From: Labrenzia sp. THAF82
GTDB taxonomy: Bacteria; Pseudomonadota; Alphaproteobacteria; Rhizobiales; Stappiaceae
DNA: 64,000 nt
Reading direction: 5' to 3'
Assembly: GCF_009363435.1 (NCBI RefSeq)
Contig: NZ_CP045354.1
Span: forward strand, 2,446,501-2,510,500
A program made the position numbers and the translations under genes. The notes beneath the pieces were generated by a model. The model was not told where the DNA came from and did no database searches. It saw only the letters and a list, made by a program, of their open reading frames with translations. Numbering within the stretch: position 1 is the stretch's first letter; each line of letters starts with the position of its first letter. Positions 33,814-42,787 of this stretch are shown here, piece after piece.

Positions 33814-34044
33814 TCACTGCCCGGTCATACTGAGAATTTCAGCTGCCGTCGTCCAAGGGATTTGCCGCTTGCCTTTCCTAACGAGTTCACCTGCCATGGT
33901 TTGTCTGTGCTGTGCATCCTGAGCGGTCAGAATCCGGATGATCGTGAGCGGTAATTGCGCCATCAACTCCTTCACCGGTTTTTCCTTGTTCATCTCCATC
34001 ACGTTCAATGCTCCTGTTGAACGCATAATACTATGTTTTTCCAT
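33814..34044 (-). CDS. Small hypothetical protein
   Basis: Up to 76 residues. The better-supported start is internal (GTG or ATG near 33999-34002, after CAGGAG), giving about 60 residues (KPVKELMAQLPLTIIRILTA, then RKGKRQIPWTTAAEILSM). It is basic and helical, and no family is recognised. It lies between the peptidase and the helical partner protein on the opposite strand. Confidence 0.4.
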   Translation of the reverse strand: MEKHSIMRSTGALNVMEMNKEKPVKELMAQLPLTIIRILTAQDAQHRQTMAGELVRKGKRQIPWTTAAEILSMTGQ

Positions 34045-34109
34045 AGGTTTTTATTTGCCCGGTGCTGACCTACGTTTTGTGGATACTAAATTTTTTTTGG
34101 AGAGCATTT

Positions 34110-34646
34110 ATGGCTGATGATCCCTGTTATGGCTTTTGGGATGAGTATTGGAACAAGGAAATCTGCAGTGTAATTTCAAACGCAAATGCACTCGGAGGCG
34201 AGTTTGAAAATGCAGCAAAGGACCTTCGAACACTCGCGCGGGCTACGAGCGACATTTACGCAGAGAGCAAGCTGAACGCAGCAGCAGACAGGCTCGACAA
34301 GGCAAGCAAGGCGCTGAAGCAGCCCAATAAAATCAATGAAGCATTCAAGGCCTTCAATGCGATCAAGGCATTTCACGAGAACTATAAGAAAATCACTCCT
34401 CAGTTGATTGAGAATGATCCTGATGCAGCAGCCGATGCATTTGGAAGAGTGTTGGCAGCAGGGGGAGAGGCATTCGACAAGATGGGTCCACCCTTCAGCA
34501 TCTACAGCAAATATTTGACTGACGCTGGTGAGCTAATCGATGGCGTGTTGCACGGACTGATGCCTGACAAACGCAAGGGCGCTGCCTGGGAAATGTACCG
34601 GAAAGCGATGAACGGCGAACTGAGGGGCGACAAGCATTTGCGGTGA
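34110..34646 (+). CDS. Helical hypothetical protein next to the HExxH peptidase
   Basis: 178 residues from ATG 34110 with GGAGAG upstream. The start MADDPCYGFWDEYWNKEICS is followed by long amphipathic helices rich in Ala/Lys/Asp (NAAADRLDKASKALKQPNKI). The C-terminus is GAAWEMYRKAMNGELRGDKH. No family is recognised. There is no signal peptide. Its position 360 bases after the toxin-like peptidase raises the possibility of an immunity, adaptor or second effector function. It is followed by an overlapping 57-codon frame. Confidence 0.6.
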   Translation: MADDPCYGFWDEYWNKEICSVISNANALGGEFENAAKDLRTLARATSDIYAESKLNAAADRLDKASKALKQPNKINEAFKAFNAIKAFHENYKKITPQLIENDPDAAADAFGRVLAAGGEAFDKMGPPFSIYSKYLTDAGELIDGVLHGLMPDKRKGAAWEMYRKAMNGELRGDKHLR

Positions 34647-34816
34647 CTCACAAGCGCACCGTTGCTCTGGAAACCTTGAAAGATATCAAGAAAGTGGAGC
34701 AGGGGGTCTGGTACCCGGCTCTGCCAATGGTGGTAAAGACTGTGAGCTGGCTGACTGCTTTCTCATGCTGCAAATCGCAGTTCGTCGAAAGCTTCGAAAA
34801 GTCTCGCTGCCCTTGA
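34643..34816 (+). CDS. Possible 57-residue protein coupled to the preceding gene
   Basis: A GTG start overlaps the previous stop in the GTGA arrangement, with GAGGGG about 16 bases upstream. The product has a central hydrophobic stretch (GVWYPALPMVVKTVSWLTAF) and two adjacent Cys. It could be a small membrane-associated protein. Support is only the overlap and the open frame. Confidence 0.3.
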   Translation: MTHKRTVALETLKDIKKVEQGVWYPALPMVVKTVSWLTAFSCCKSQFVESFEKSRCP

Positions 34817-34863
34817 GGTCTCGGTGACTTCAGAATGTCTGATCCTATTTCCAAAGGTGACCG

Positions 34864-35595
34864 TCAGGCGGATTGATCAAAGACGGCCTGGCGTTCTGCA
34901 CCTTTGATGTCGCGCAGTGCGTAAAGTGTAATTGTACTGCTGATACCGTTCCTTCGCAGGCCGATGACATAGTTTAGCACTTCTTCCTTGTGCCACCGCA
35001 TAAGATCTCTCAAACACCATCCCACCCCAGTCTGCACGAGGTGTTCTGGATCGTTTATCAACGCGTTACAGTTCGCGAGTGCAACATCCTTGTACAATCC
35101 AGACTTTGCCACTTTGCGGGTGAAAGTGACGACGCTTGCTCTCCGGAGCCAAAGGTCATCATCGCCGTTCCACGAAACAAGCAGTTCAAGCAGCTCAGTT
35201 TTATGAACCTTCAGCACTTCGCTCAAGAGCGCACCGGTATACGCGTCTATTTTGCTCCAGCCGTGAAGACCTCTGATCAAATCCTCCAATAGGTCGAACC
35301 GGTCCGGAGAGAAATAGGCGGGAATACGTTCCAACAGTGCCAGTGCAACAGTCTTCTGCTCACCATATCCGGAAAAAATGAGCCGCTTAGCCAGACAAAT
35401 CTTCTGGTCATCGTCGAGAATGGAAAAGTCGGTTTTCAGCGCTGAGAGCACGCGTTTCATTTCAGGTGCTCTGACCCCATACCCGAGATAGCGTGGATCC
35501 GGTTCGTTCGCGTCCGCTCCATATGGTGAAGCTTCTCCGAGCTTTCTGAGCTTCAAAACCACCCGCTGGTATAGATCATCAATTGGTGTGTTCAA
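34864..35595 (-). CDS. DNA alkylation repair (AlkD-like HEAT-repeat) protein
   Basis: 243 residues composed of alpha-helical HEAT-like repeats, with YGVRAPEMKRVLSALKTDFS, AKRLIFSGYGEQKTVALALL, and WLRRASVVTFTRKVAKSGLY as in AlkD/AlkC glycosylases. VQTGVGWCLRDLMRWHKEEV covers the region that carries the catalytic Asp and Trp of AlkD. These enzymes excise N3/N7-alkyl purines. Substrate range cannot be judged. Confidence 0.88.
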   Translation of the reverse strand: MNTPIDDLYQRVVLKLRKLGEASPYGADANEPDPRYLGYGVRAPEMKRVLSALKTDFSILDDDQKICLAKRLIFSGYGEQKTVALALLERIPAYFSPDRFDLLEDLIRGLHGWSKIDAYTGALLSEVLKVHKTELLELLVSWNGDDDLWLRRASVVTFTRKVAKSGLYKDVALANCNALINDPEHLVQTGVGWCLRDLMRWHKEEVLNYVIGLRRNGISSTITLYALRDIKGAERQAVFDQSA

Positions 35596-35751
35596 TCTAT
35601 GCCTCCCAGCTGGAAATGACTGTTTGACTTAAGAAACGTGCGAGCAATCTTCCGCATCATCCGAACCACGAACATCGTGACCGACTGCAGTGACATTGAA
35701 AGTCACTCTGCCAGCAAACAATAGCTATTTGTAAGGACATATACAGTCCGG

Positions 35752-36039
35752 TTGATGGCGGTGTTCAAAAGAGCGGGCCCGAGTTGGACGCAGATTGCGC
35801 TCGTAGTCCCCCTTATTGAAAGTTGTATTCTCGGTTGTTATTTTCACTCTATGGGGGAATTTTGGGGCTTTAAGGTTGCGTTGCGAAGCCTGCTAAGGCG
35901 GTTTGTGTACCGCCTCATCAAACGGGACCTTGAGAAACAAGCTCCCGGGGTGAAAGTCGTTTTGCCCGAAGATGAAATGCAAGGGCCCAGGGAAAAGCAA
36001 ATGCCCAGGGACGGCGAGAAGCAGACCTTTTCAGAATAG
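35752..36039 (+). CDS. Hypothetical protein with one membrane segment
   Basis: Up to 95 residues. A hydrophobic N-terminal stretch (WTQIALVVPLIESCILGCYF) is followed by a basic segment (LRSLLRRFVYRLIKRDLEKQ) and an acidic/Pro tail with an imperfect repeat (GPREKQMPRDGEKQ). The start is unclear and the frame begins with TTG/ATG. It may be real because the charge pattern suits a small anchored protein, but no family is seen. Confidence 0.35.
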   Translation: MMAVFKRAGPSWTQIALVVPLIESCILGCYFHSMGEFWGFKVALRSLLRRFVYRLIKRDLEKQAPGVKVVLPEDEMQGPREKQMPRDGEKQTFSE

Positions 36040-36198
36040 GCCAAACCGCTCGGTTGCCTGTTGCGAATGAAACGTAATGACAGTTCGGCAGGGTATTGTG
36101 CGCGAAACACTTCCGCGCGTTGTCTTTGCCGGCTTCGATTGAAACACCGCCACATCAAGCAAATACGCTATTCTGTAAGCCGCGATATCGCTGAAGTC

Positions 36199-36471
36199 CT
36201 ACGGACACCGCACTTTGTAAGGCGTTCCATATTCATCATGGGCAATGCAGTTTCGTGGGGTGGTGACGACGCCGACAATGCCGCCGCCTACAGCGCCAAG
36301 GGCTGCACCTGCGATCGTCGCGTTGACAGTTGATCCTGCAACCGCACCAATCGTTGCGCCAGTGGCCGCGCCGAGGCCGGCGCCGATCAGCATTCTGTCC
36401 CGCTGGCTTTCGGTGTTGGCGCAACCAGCCAAAAGAACGGCGAAAGCTGCCGCAGTTAGGATGGGTTTCAT
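36199..36471 (-). CDS. Glycine-zipper lipoprotein (copy 1)
   Basis: 90 residues with a lipoprotein signal and lipobox LLAGC (Cys17). It is followed by QRDRMLIGAGLGAATGATIG and a second Gly/Ala helix (AGAALGAVGGGIVGVV), and ends CIAHDEYGTPYKVRCP with two Cys. The YMGG/Gly-zipper fold inserts into or along membranes. It is the most diverged of three tandem paralogues (36.2-37.2 kb). Confidence 0.9.
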   Translation of the reverse strand: MKPILTAAAFAVLLAGCANTESQRDRMLIGAGLGAATGATIGAVAGSTVNATIAGAALGAVGGGIVGVVTTPRNCIAHDEYGTPYKVRCP

Positions 36472-36569
36472 CCGGTTTTGCCCCCTGGCGAAATTCAGTC
36501 CGCCAAGGGTGAGGATTTATGGTTAACAGTTTCTTACCAGCCTCGGGTTATCCAAGGCCGGATAGGCTG

Positions 36570-36839
36570 TTATGGGCAAACAACTCGGTAGGGATTGCCG
36601 TAGCGGTCATAAGCGACACAGTTTTTAGGTGTCGTCGCCGCGCCAACAATCGCGCCGCCTGCTGCGCCGATTGCAGCGCCAGCAAGCGCAGGGCCTGCAC
36701 CGTTACCAGCTGCGGCGCCGATGATCGCGCCAGTTGCCGCGCCAAGACCACCGCCAACAAGCGCACGGTCCCTTTGGCTGTCTGACTGGCAACCTGCCAG
36801 AAAGGCTGCCGATGCAGCGATGAGAAGCAGTTTTTTCAT
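36570..36839 (-). CDS. Glycine-zipper lipoprotein (copy 2)
   Basis: 89 residues from ATG 36839 (the tandem ATG 36842 is equivalent) after GGAAGG. The lipobox is LAGC. The body has SQRDRALVGGGLGAATGAII, a long Gly/Ala stretch and the C-terminal CVAYDRYGNPYRVVCP. It is nearly identical in layout to copy 3, indicating recent tandem duplication. Confidence 0.92.
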   Translation of the reverse strand: MKKLLLIAASAAFLAGCQSDSQRDRALVGGGLGAATGAIIGAAAGNGAGPALAGAAIGAAGGAIVGAATTPKNCVAYDRYGNPYRVVCP

Positions 36840-36890
36840 CATTTCCTTCCTACCGGTCACATCACCGAAGTGTTGCCTGCGTGGGCCGTC

Positions 36891-37160
36891 TTACGGGCAA
36901 GCCACGCGGTACGGATTACCGTAACGGTCATAGGCAACGCAGTTTTTCGGTGTAGTGGCAGATCCGACAATCGCACCGCCGGCACCACCGATGGCTGCAC
37001 CTACAAGCGCGCCGCCGACATCACCAGTGGCCGCAGCACCGATGGCGGCACCTGTTGCCGCGCCAAGGCCGCCGCCGACGAGAGCGCGGTCGCGCTGGCT
37101 ATCAGACTGGCATCCGGCCAGCGCAAGGCCGACTGCGGCGAGCAGTACAAGCTTCTTCAT
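36891..37160 (-). CDS. Glycine-zipper lipoprotein (copy 3)
   Basis: 89 residues with lipobox LAGC and SQRDRALVGGGLGAATGAAI. A GDVGGALVGAAIGGAGGAIV segment and CVAYDRYGNPYRVACP follow. It shares most residues with copy 2 outside the zipper spacing. It has its own ribosome site (AGGAGA), and each copy appears separately expressed or processed. Confidence 0.92.
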   Translation of the reverse strand: MKKLVLLAAVGLALAGCQSDSQRDRALVGGGLGAATGAAIGAAATGDVGGALVGAAIGGAGGAIVGSATTPKNCVAYDRYGNPYRVACP

Positions 37161-37417
37161 GGAATTCGTCTCCTTTCCGGCCGCACGTGACGGCGTGTCA
37201 ATTCATTAAAAGTCTGACCGAAGGTAAGCTGCTTTGCCGCTCGGGGCAATCGTTCATTCTTCCAAGCGAATTGCAGCCACCGGGATATCTGATCAGAGTT
37301 CTTCAACGATGTGAACCAGATAGCGCCGTTTGGGCGAAAGTATGGCGTTGGCACGCGTTCCAGCGCGCTTGCTGCCATAAACGTTAAAGTGTTGCTTTTC
37401 GACCGCCCGAAAGCCGT

Positions 37418-39040
37418 TCAGCTCTTTAGCGCTGCCAACAGTCCTTTTGTGGAGGCATCCTTGCTGTCCGCACTTGCGTCGCCCTTGACCATCGGCAACA
37501 GCGCGGTTGCGAGTTCCTTGCCGAGCTCAACGCCCCACTGATCGAAGGAGTTGATGTCCCAGATTACGCCTTCGACAAACACCCGATGCTCATAAAGCGC
37601 AATCAGGCGGCCGAGTGCAAAGGGGGTCAGGCTGTCATAAACCAGTGTGATTGACGGACGGTTTCCTGGAAAGACCTTATGAGGTGCCAGGCGTTCGACT
37701 TCGTCTTCGGCCTGGCCGGAGGCCTTCAACAGAGCCTTTGCCTCTTCCAGCGTTCTGCCCAGCATCAAGGCCTCTGACTGGGCAAGGCAATTGGCAACAA
37801 GCAGGTCGTGATGGTGCTTCAGATCGTCTTCATGCCCGTTGGCCGCGATCAGAAACTCACATGGGATCACCGTCGTGCCCTGGTGAAGCAGCTGGTAGAA
37901 CGCATGCTGGCCGTTCGTTCCAGGCTCGCCCCAGACAAGAGGACCTGTTTCCCGGGTAACGGGTGTACCGTCCAGTTTGACGCTCTTGCCGTTGGATTCC
38001 ATATCCAGCTGCTGCAGATAGGCCGGCAGCCTCGACAGGCGTTGGTCATAAGGCAGGACAGCCCGTGCGCTGTGTCCGAGAACATTCCGGTTCCAGACGC
38101 CGATCAGGGCCATCAGAACAGGCAGGTTGTTTGCAAGTTCGGCTTCCTGGAAATGCTTGTCCATGGCATGGGCACCTTCCAGAAAGTCCGAAAAGGCGTC
38201 GGGACCAATGGCAATCATCAAGGGCAAGCCGATGGCTGACCAGACGGAGTAGCGGCCGCCCACCCAATCCCAGAATCCAAAGACGCGGGACTGATCGATG
38301 CCGAATGCGGCAACCTTGTCGAGCGCGGTTGAAACCGCTGCGAAGTGGCTGCCGACCGCATCTTCGCCGAGTGTGTCGGAGATCCATTTGCGCGCGGCCT
38401 GCGCGTTGGTCATGGTTTCAATGGTGGTGAAGGTCTTGGAGGCGACAATGACCAGCGTTGTCGCTGGATCCAGTTTTGCCAGCGTGTCGGCGATGTGCGC
38501 TCCATCCACATTGGACACATAGTGAAGTTCAGGTCCGTCGTGATATGGTGCAAGCGCCAGCGTGGTCATAACAGGGCCAAGGTCCGAGCCGCCAATGCCG
38601 ATATTGACGACATCGGTAAAGGGCGCGCCCGTGGAGGACGTCAGTTCTGCCGATCGAACCGCTTCGGAAAAGTTCGCCATGGCATCGAGCACCGCACGCA
38701 CATCCGGCATCACGTCTTTGCCGTCCACGATCACTGGATCGTCCGACCTGTTGCGCAAGGCCGTGTGCAGCACAGCCCGATTTTCCGTGCCGTTGATTTT
38801 TTCACCGGAGAACATTGCTGTGCGGCGACCTTCAACATCGGCTGCTTTTGCGAGGTCGACAAGCTGAGCCAAAGCATCGGCGTCGATGATCGACTTGGAA
38901 TAATCCAGAAGAAGATCATCGGTTTTCGCTGAAAACGCGGTGAAGCGTGCGGGGTCGTTCGCGAACAGATCCCGAAGCGTGGTGTCTTTCAGTTTCTCGG
39001 CATGTTGGCTGAGTGAAACGAATTGGGCTTCGAGTGCCAT
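37418..39040 (-). CDS. pgi: Glucose-6-phosphate isomerase
   Basis: 540 residues, full length. Hallmarks are [54 protein letters not shown] (PGI signature 1 region) and [20 protein letters not shown] with the catalytic His. [20 protein letters not shown] comes near the end. It links fructose-6-phosphate from the fructokinase to glucose-6-phosphate for Zwf. A palindrome similar to that before zwf lies just upstream of its ATG, indicating shared control. Confidence 0.97.
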   Translation of the reverse strand: MALEAQFVSLSQHAEKLKDTTLRDLFANDPARFTAFSAKTDDLLLDYSKSIIDADALAQLVDLAKAADVEGRRTAMFSGEKINGTENRAVLHTALRNRSDDPVIVDGKDVMPDVRAVLDAMANFSEAVRSAELTSSTGAPFTDVVNIGIGGSDLGPVMTTLALAPYHDGPELHYVSNVDGAHIADTLAKLDPATTLVIVASKTFTTIETMTNAQAARKWISDTLGEDAVGSHFAAVSTALDKVAAFGIDQSRVFGFWDWVGGRYSVWSAIGLPLMIAIGPDAFSDFLEGAHAMDKHFQEAELANNLPVLMALIGVWNRNVLGHSARAVLPYDQRLSRLPAYLQQLDMESNGKSVKLDGTPVTRETGPLVWGEPGTNGQHAFYQLLHQGTTVIPCEFLIAANGHEDDLKHHHDLLVANCLAQSEALMLGRTLEEAKALLKASGQAEDEVERLAPHKVFPGNRPSITLVYDSLTPFALGRLIALYEHRVFVEGVIWDINSFDQWGVELGKELATALLPMVKGDASADSKDASTKGLLAALKS

Positions 39041-39050
39041 GAACGTCTCC

Positions 39051-39064
39051 TTAAATCGGTTTAA
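39051..39064 (-). promoter_or_regulatory. Palindromic operator upstream of pgi (shared with zwf)
   Basis: TTAAATCGGTTTAA differs at one base from the perfect palindrome TTAAATCGATTTAA upstream of zwf. It lies 11-24 bases before the pgi ATG. The rest of the 317-base gap to the PilZ gene contains A/T-rich promoter-like tracts (TTGTGTCAATTACAAA near 39230) and no gene. Confidence 0.65.
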
Positions 39065-39357
39065 TCACCTGAATTTAACCGTATTTTGGTTTCCGCGCTT
39101 CCATTAGCACAGGCTGTTCGGAAGGGGGAGATCAAAATGGAAAATATGCAATTGACGATAGTCTCGAGATTTCCCATCCGGTGCTACCACGCCTGCCTCG
39201 CGCGCTTGTGACAAGTAAATTGCGTGTTGTGTCAATTACAAATTTTCTCAGGTGTGACTACCATTGCAACCTGAAAGGGACGTGATTCTCTGCCCGAACT
39301 TGCCGGGCGAGACCCGCTTCTCAATGTTTGGCAACGGGCCGGAGCAAGGTTTGTGGC

Positions 39358-39984
39358 ATGACGACGGAAAGCAGCGAGAATACTCTGTTTCACCTCAAGG
39401 ATCAGCCGGATGCCGAGGAGGAAGTGCTCGTCGTTGACTTCGACAATCTTTCAGTGGTGAACGCCGTCGTCTCAAATGTCAACGAATGGGGGTGCCGCCT
39501 GACGTCTGTGGATGTTCAGGAACTCTACAAGAACATCGGCATTCGGGCCAAGGATGCTGGCAAGCTGCTCAAGGCGCACGTGACGTCCGTCAAGGGTAAC
39601 GATGCTGCTGTCGTTTTCGCCAAGCAGGAGAAACTGGGTGCCGACAAGCGCCGTGAAAAGCGCAACGACGTCAAGATCCCGGTCAAGATTGCTGACCTGG
39701 ACGGCATCACCGAGATCGAGGGAACCATTGTCGATGCCGGCAAGAACGGGTGCCGTGTCAAGGCCAAAGGCCTGACTGCACTGCCTGAGGAAGTCCTGCT
39801 GACGATGAATAAGTTCGACCGACCGGTGGTTGCCGAATTTGCATGGCGAAACGAGTCCTCTGCCGGAATGCGCTTGTTGTGGAACAGAACGCTTGAACAA
39901 GACGACCGCACGGCAGGTGGCGCATCCGATGATGCCGACATGTCTTCGGAAGACGATCCCATGCAAACGGCAACCGAATTCTGA
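39358..39984 (+). CDS. PilZ-domain protein
   Basis: 208 residues from ATG 39358. A first domain of about 100 residues (EVLVVDFDNLSVVNAVVSNV, NEWGCRL) is PilZ-like but lacks the RxxxR signature. The second carries ADKRREKRNDVKIPVKIADL and TIVDAGKNGCRVKAKG, matching the c-di-GMP-binding RxxxR and D/NxSxxG positions loosely. It probably responds to c-di-GMP in motility or surface behaviour. It is unrelated to the flanking sugar genes. The C-terminal tail is acidic. Confidence 0.75.
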   Translation: MTTESSENTLFHLKDQPDAEEEVLVVDFDNLSVVNAVVSNVNEWGCRLTSVDVQELYKNIGIRAKDAGKLLKAHVTSVKGNDAAVVFAKQEKLGADKRREKRNDVKIPVKIADLDGITEIEGTIVDAGKNGCRVKAKGLTALPEEVLLTMNKFDRPVVAEFAWRNESSAGMRLLWNRTLEQDDRTAGGASDDADMSSEDDPMQTATEF

Positions 39985-40022
39985 GCTTCCCATAAGCGAA
40001 GCCCAGACTATTCATCGGATTT

Positions 40023-40661
40023 CTAGTCGTTCAGACCAGCGGCGGCACGCGCGCGTTCCTCAATGCCCGACCAGTCTTCCGAGGCGATTGCCTTGGCGTC
40101 AGCAATCCAGGATCCACCAACGCACAGAACGTTCGGCAGTTTCAAATAGTCCGGTGCCTTGTCGAGACTGACGCCTCCCGTCGGGCAGAACTTGGCTGCT
40201 GCGAGCGGCGAGGACAGCGATTTCAGATAAGAAGCGCCGCCTGCCTGTTCGGCGGGAAAAAACTTAAGACGCTCATAGCCGCGCTCCAGGAGCATCATCA
40301 CTTCGGATGCAGTGGCTGCACCCGGCAGGAGAGGCACGCTGTGCTGATCAGCTGCATCCAGCAGTGCATCGGTAGCGCCCGGTGACACGATAAAACGTGC
40401 GCCGGCCGAAACGGCAGCATCATATTGCCTGTCGTTCAGAACAGTTCCGGCTCCGACAATCGCGCCTTCCACGTGTTCGTTTACGGCGTCGATAGCTTCC
40501 AGAGCATGGGGCGTGCGGAGAGTGATCTCGATGGCTGGCAAGCCGCCTCGGACGAGGGCCGTGGCCATTGGTACGGCCTTTTTCGGATCTTCAACGACCA
40601 GAACCGGGATCACCGGAGCAGCGCACATTACACGTTCGATTTTTTCAATGTCCTGGGCCAT
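40023..40661 (-). CDS. eda: KDPG aldolase (2-dehydro-3-deoxy-phosphogluconate aldolase)
   Basis: 212 residues from ATG 40661 after TTGGAGG. Catalytic residues are at the same positions as in E. coli: E45 (LPAIEITLRT) and Schiff-base K133 (RLKFFPAEQAGG). GAGTVL and FCPTGGV phosphate-binding loops are present. It splits KDPG into pyruvate and glyceraldehyde-3-phosphate, the last Entner-Doudoroff step. It follows edd by 166 bases. Confidence 0.95.
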   Translation of the reverse strand: MAQDIEKIERVMCAAPVIPVLVVEDPKKAVPMATALVRGGLPAIEITLRTPHALEAIDAVNEHVEGAIVGAGTVLNDRQYDAAVSAGARFIVSPGATDALLDAADQHSVPLLPGAATASEVMMLLERGYERLKFFPAEQAGGASYLKSLSSPLAAAKFCPTGGVSLDKAPDYLKLPNVLCVGGSWIADAKAIASEDWSGIEERARAAAGLND

Positions 40662-40827
40662 ATCGCCTCCAAAGTCTCTATCTGGTCTCTTTGTCGAACG
40701 CAGCGAACTGGGCCACACCTTTGGGCGTTTTTGCATCGGTTCTGAGGAACCGATTGTGTCCCTATTTTTCGCTGCGGTCCGGCCGGCGAGCCATTTTGTC
40801 AAAACCGGCTTTCGTATCGATTTTTCC

Positions 40828-42648
40828 TCAAGCGCCAAAGACATGGGCGCCGGTATCGGCTGTGCCGACGGCATTGCGAAAGACCGAGAAGAGGTCGCGG
40901 CCGACACCGTCCTGGTGTTCGCTCAGATCGGCTGTTGCAAGTGGGCGCGCATTGAACTCTGCCTCATCCACCAGAACAGTCAATTCGCCGCTGATCGCAT
41001 TGATGCGGATCATATCGCCGTCGCGAACTTTCGCTATTGGGCCTCCGGCGGCAGCTTCAGGTGTCACGTGAATTGCGGCCGGTACCTTGCCGGACGCGCC
41101 TGACATACGACCATCGGTAATCAGCGCTACCTTATGGCCTCTGTCCTGCAGAATGCCGAGGCAGGGGGTCAACTTGTGAAGCTCCGGCATGCCGATTGCC
41201 TTGGGTCCCTGAAACCGGACAACTGCCGCGACATCGCCGGTCAGCTCCTTGTTGTTGAAGGCAGTCAGGAAATCGTTCTGGTCGTGAAAGACACGGGCAG
41301 GGGCTTCAATGATGTGCCGTTCCTTGGCCACCGCGGAAATCTTGATGACAGCCTTGCCCATATTCCCGGTGAGCATTTTCAGCCCGCCCGTTGGCTGGAA
41401 GGCTTTGGAAACCGGTGCCAGAACGGTTTCATCGCCGGATGTTTCGGGCGCAGCTTCGCGTTGCAGATTGCCTTCGCCGTCGAGCTTGGCCTCAACAGTG
41501 TAGCCGGAAAGGTCTGTGCCATAGACGGTCTTCACATCCTGATGCAGATAGCCATCTCCAAGCAATTCGCGGATCAGGAAGGCGAGGCCGCCAGCTGCCT
41601 GAAAATGGTTCACATCTGCCTTGCCGTTCGGATAAACGCGCGCCAGCAGCGGAACCACATCGGAGAGGTCTGAAATGTCGTCCCATGTCAGGCGGATGCC
41701 CGCTGTCGCTGCGATAGCAACCAGATGCATGGTGTGGTTTGTGGAGCCGCCAGTAGCGTGCAAGCCGACAACGCCATTGACGATTGCCTTTTCGTCGATG
41801 ACCTCACCAACCGGCGTGAACTCGTTGCCAAGCGCCGAGATGGCAAGAGCGCGTTTTGCCGCTTCCTTTGTCAGCGCGTCCCGCAGCGGCGTGCCCGGAT
41901 TGACGAAGGAAGCCCCTGGCATATGCAGACCCATGATCTCCATCAGCATCTGGTTTGAATTGGCCGTGCCGTAAAAGGTGCAGGTTCCCGGTGAGTGATA
42001 GGCTTTGGACTCGCTTTCCAAAAGCGCATCCCGGCCAACCTTGCCTTCAGCGTAAAGCTGTCTGACTTTGGCCTTGTCATCATTGGAGATGCCCGTGGTC
42101 ATGGGTCCTGCCGGAATGAAGACGGTTGGCAGGTGGCCGAACGACAAGGCCGCGATTGCCAGACCGGGGACGATCTTGTCACAGATCCCCAGAAAAACCG
42201 CCGCGTCGAACATCTGGTGCGACAGGCCAACGGCAGCGCCCATGGCGATTACGTCGCGTGAGAACAGCGACAATTCCATGCCTTCCTGTCCCTGGGTGAC
42301 ACCGTCGCACATGGCAGGAACACCACCTGCGACCTGAGCGACTGCGCCAGCTTCCCGTGCAGCGTCACGTATCAGTGCAGGATAGGTCTCATAAGGCTGG
42401 TGTGCCGAAAGCATGTCGTTGTAGGACGTGATGATCCCGAGATTTGGTACAATGTCGCCGGACAGCGCTTTCTTGTCTGTCAGACCGCACGCAGCGAAAC
42501 CGTGCGCGAGGTTGCCACAGGACAGGCGGGAACGTTGCGGGCCCTGGTCGGCTGCCTTGCCGATCCGCTCCAGATATCTTGAACGGCTGTCATGGCTGCG
42601 TTTGACGATCCGTTCGGTGACGGCGCCGATGCGGTCCTGGATGGTCAT
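40828..42648 (-). CDS. edd: 6-Phosphogluconate dehydratase
   Basis: 606 residues, full length. IlvD/Edd-family marks include [63 protein letters not shown] (Cys ligands of the Fe-S cluster) and [20 protein letters not shown]. It dehydrates 6-phosphogluconate to KDPG. It lies between zwf and eda on the same strand. Confidence 0.97.
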   Translation of the reverse strand: MTIQDRIGAVTERIVKRSHDSRSRYLERIGKAADQGPQRSRLSCGNLAHGFAACGLTDKKALSGDIVPNLGIITSYNDMLSAHQPYETYPALIRDAAREAGAVAQVAGGVPAMCDGVTQGQEGMELSLFSRDVIAMGAAVGLSHQMFDAAVFLGICDKIVPGLAIAALSFGHLPTVFIPAGPMTTGISNDDKAKVRQLYAEGKVGRDALLESESKAYHSPGTCTFYGTANSNQMLMEIMGLHMPGASFVNPGTPLRDALTKEAAKRALAISALGNEFTPVGEVIDEKAIVNGVVGLHATGGSTNHTMHLVAIAATAGIRLTWDDISDLSDVVPLLARVYPNGKADVNHFQAAGGLAFLIRELLGDGYLHQDVKTVYGTDLSGYTVEAKLDGEGNLQREAAPETSGDETVLAPVSKAFQPTGGLKMLTGNMGKAVIKISAVAKERHIIEAPARVFHDQNDFLTAFNNKELTGDVAAVVRFQGPKAIGMPELHKLTPCLGILQDRGHKVALITDGRMSGASGKVPAAIHVTPEAAAGGPIAKVRDGDMIRINAISGELTVLVDEAEFNARPLATADLSEHQDGVGRDLFSVFRNAVGTADTGAHVFGA

Positions 42649-42787
42649 TGCTTTGATCCTTTGCTAGCCGACTTGCGGCCTGGCTGTTCTCTTTCCAGCG
42701 AGTGAGGAGGATTGTCTCTGGCAATCCTCGCAATTCGCGGTATCTCGGACGGCGTCTCGGCAGGCGGTTGGCCTGCGCATGTCCGTA

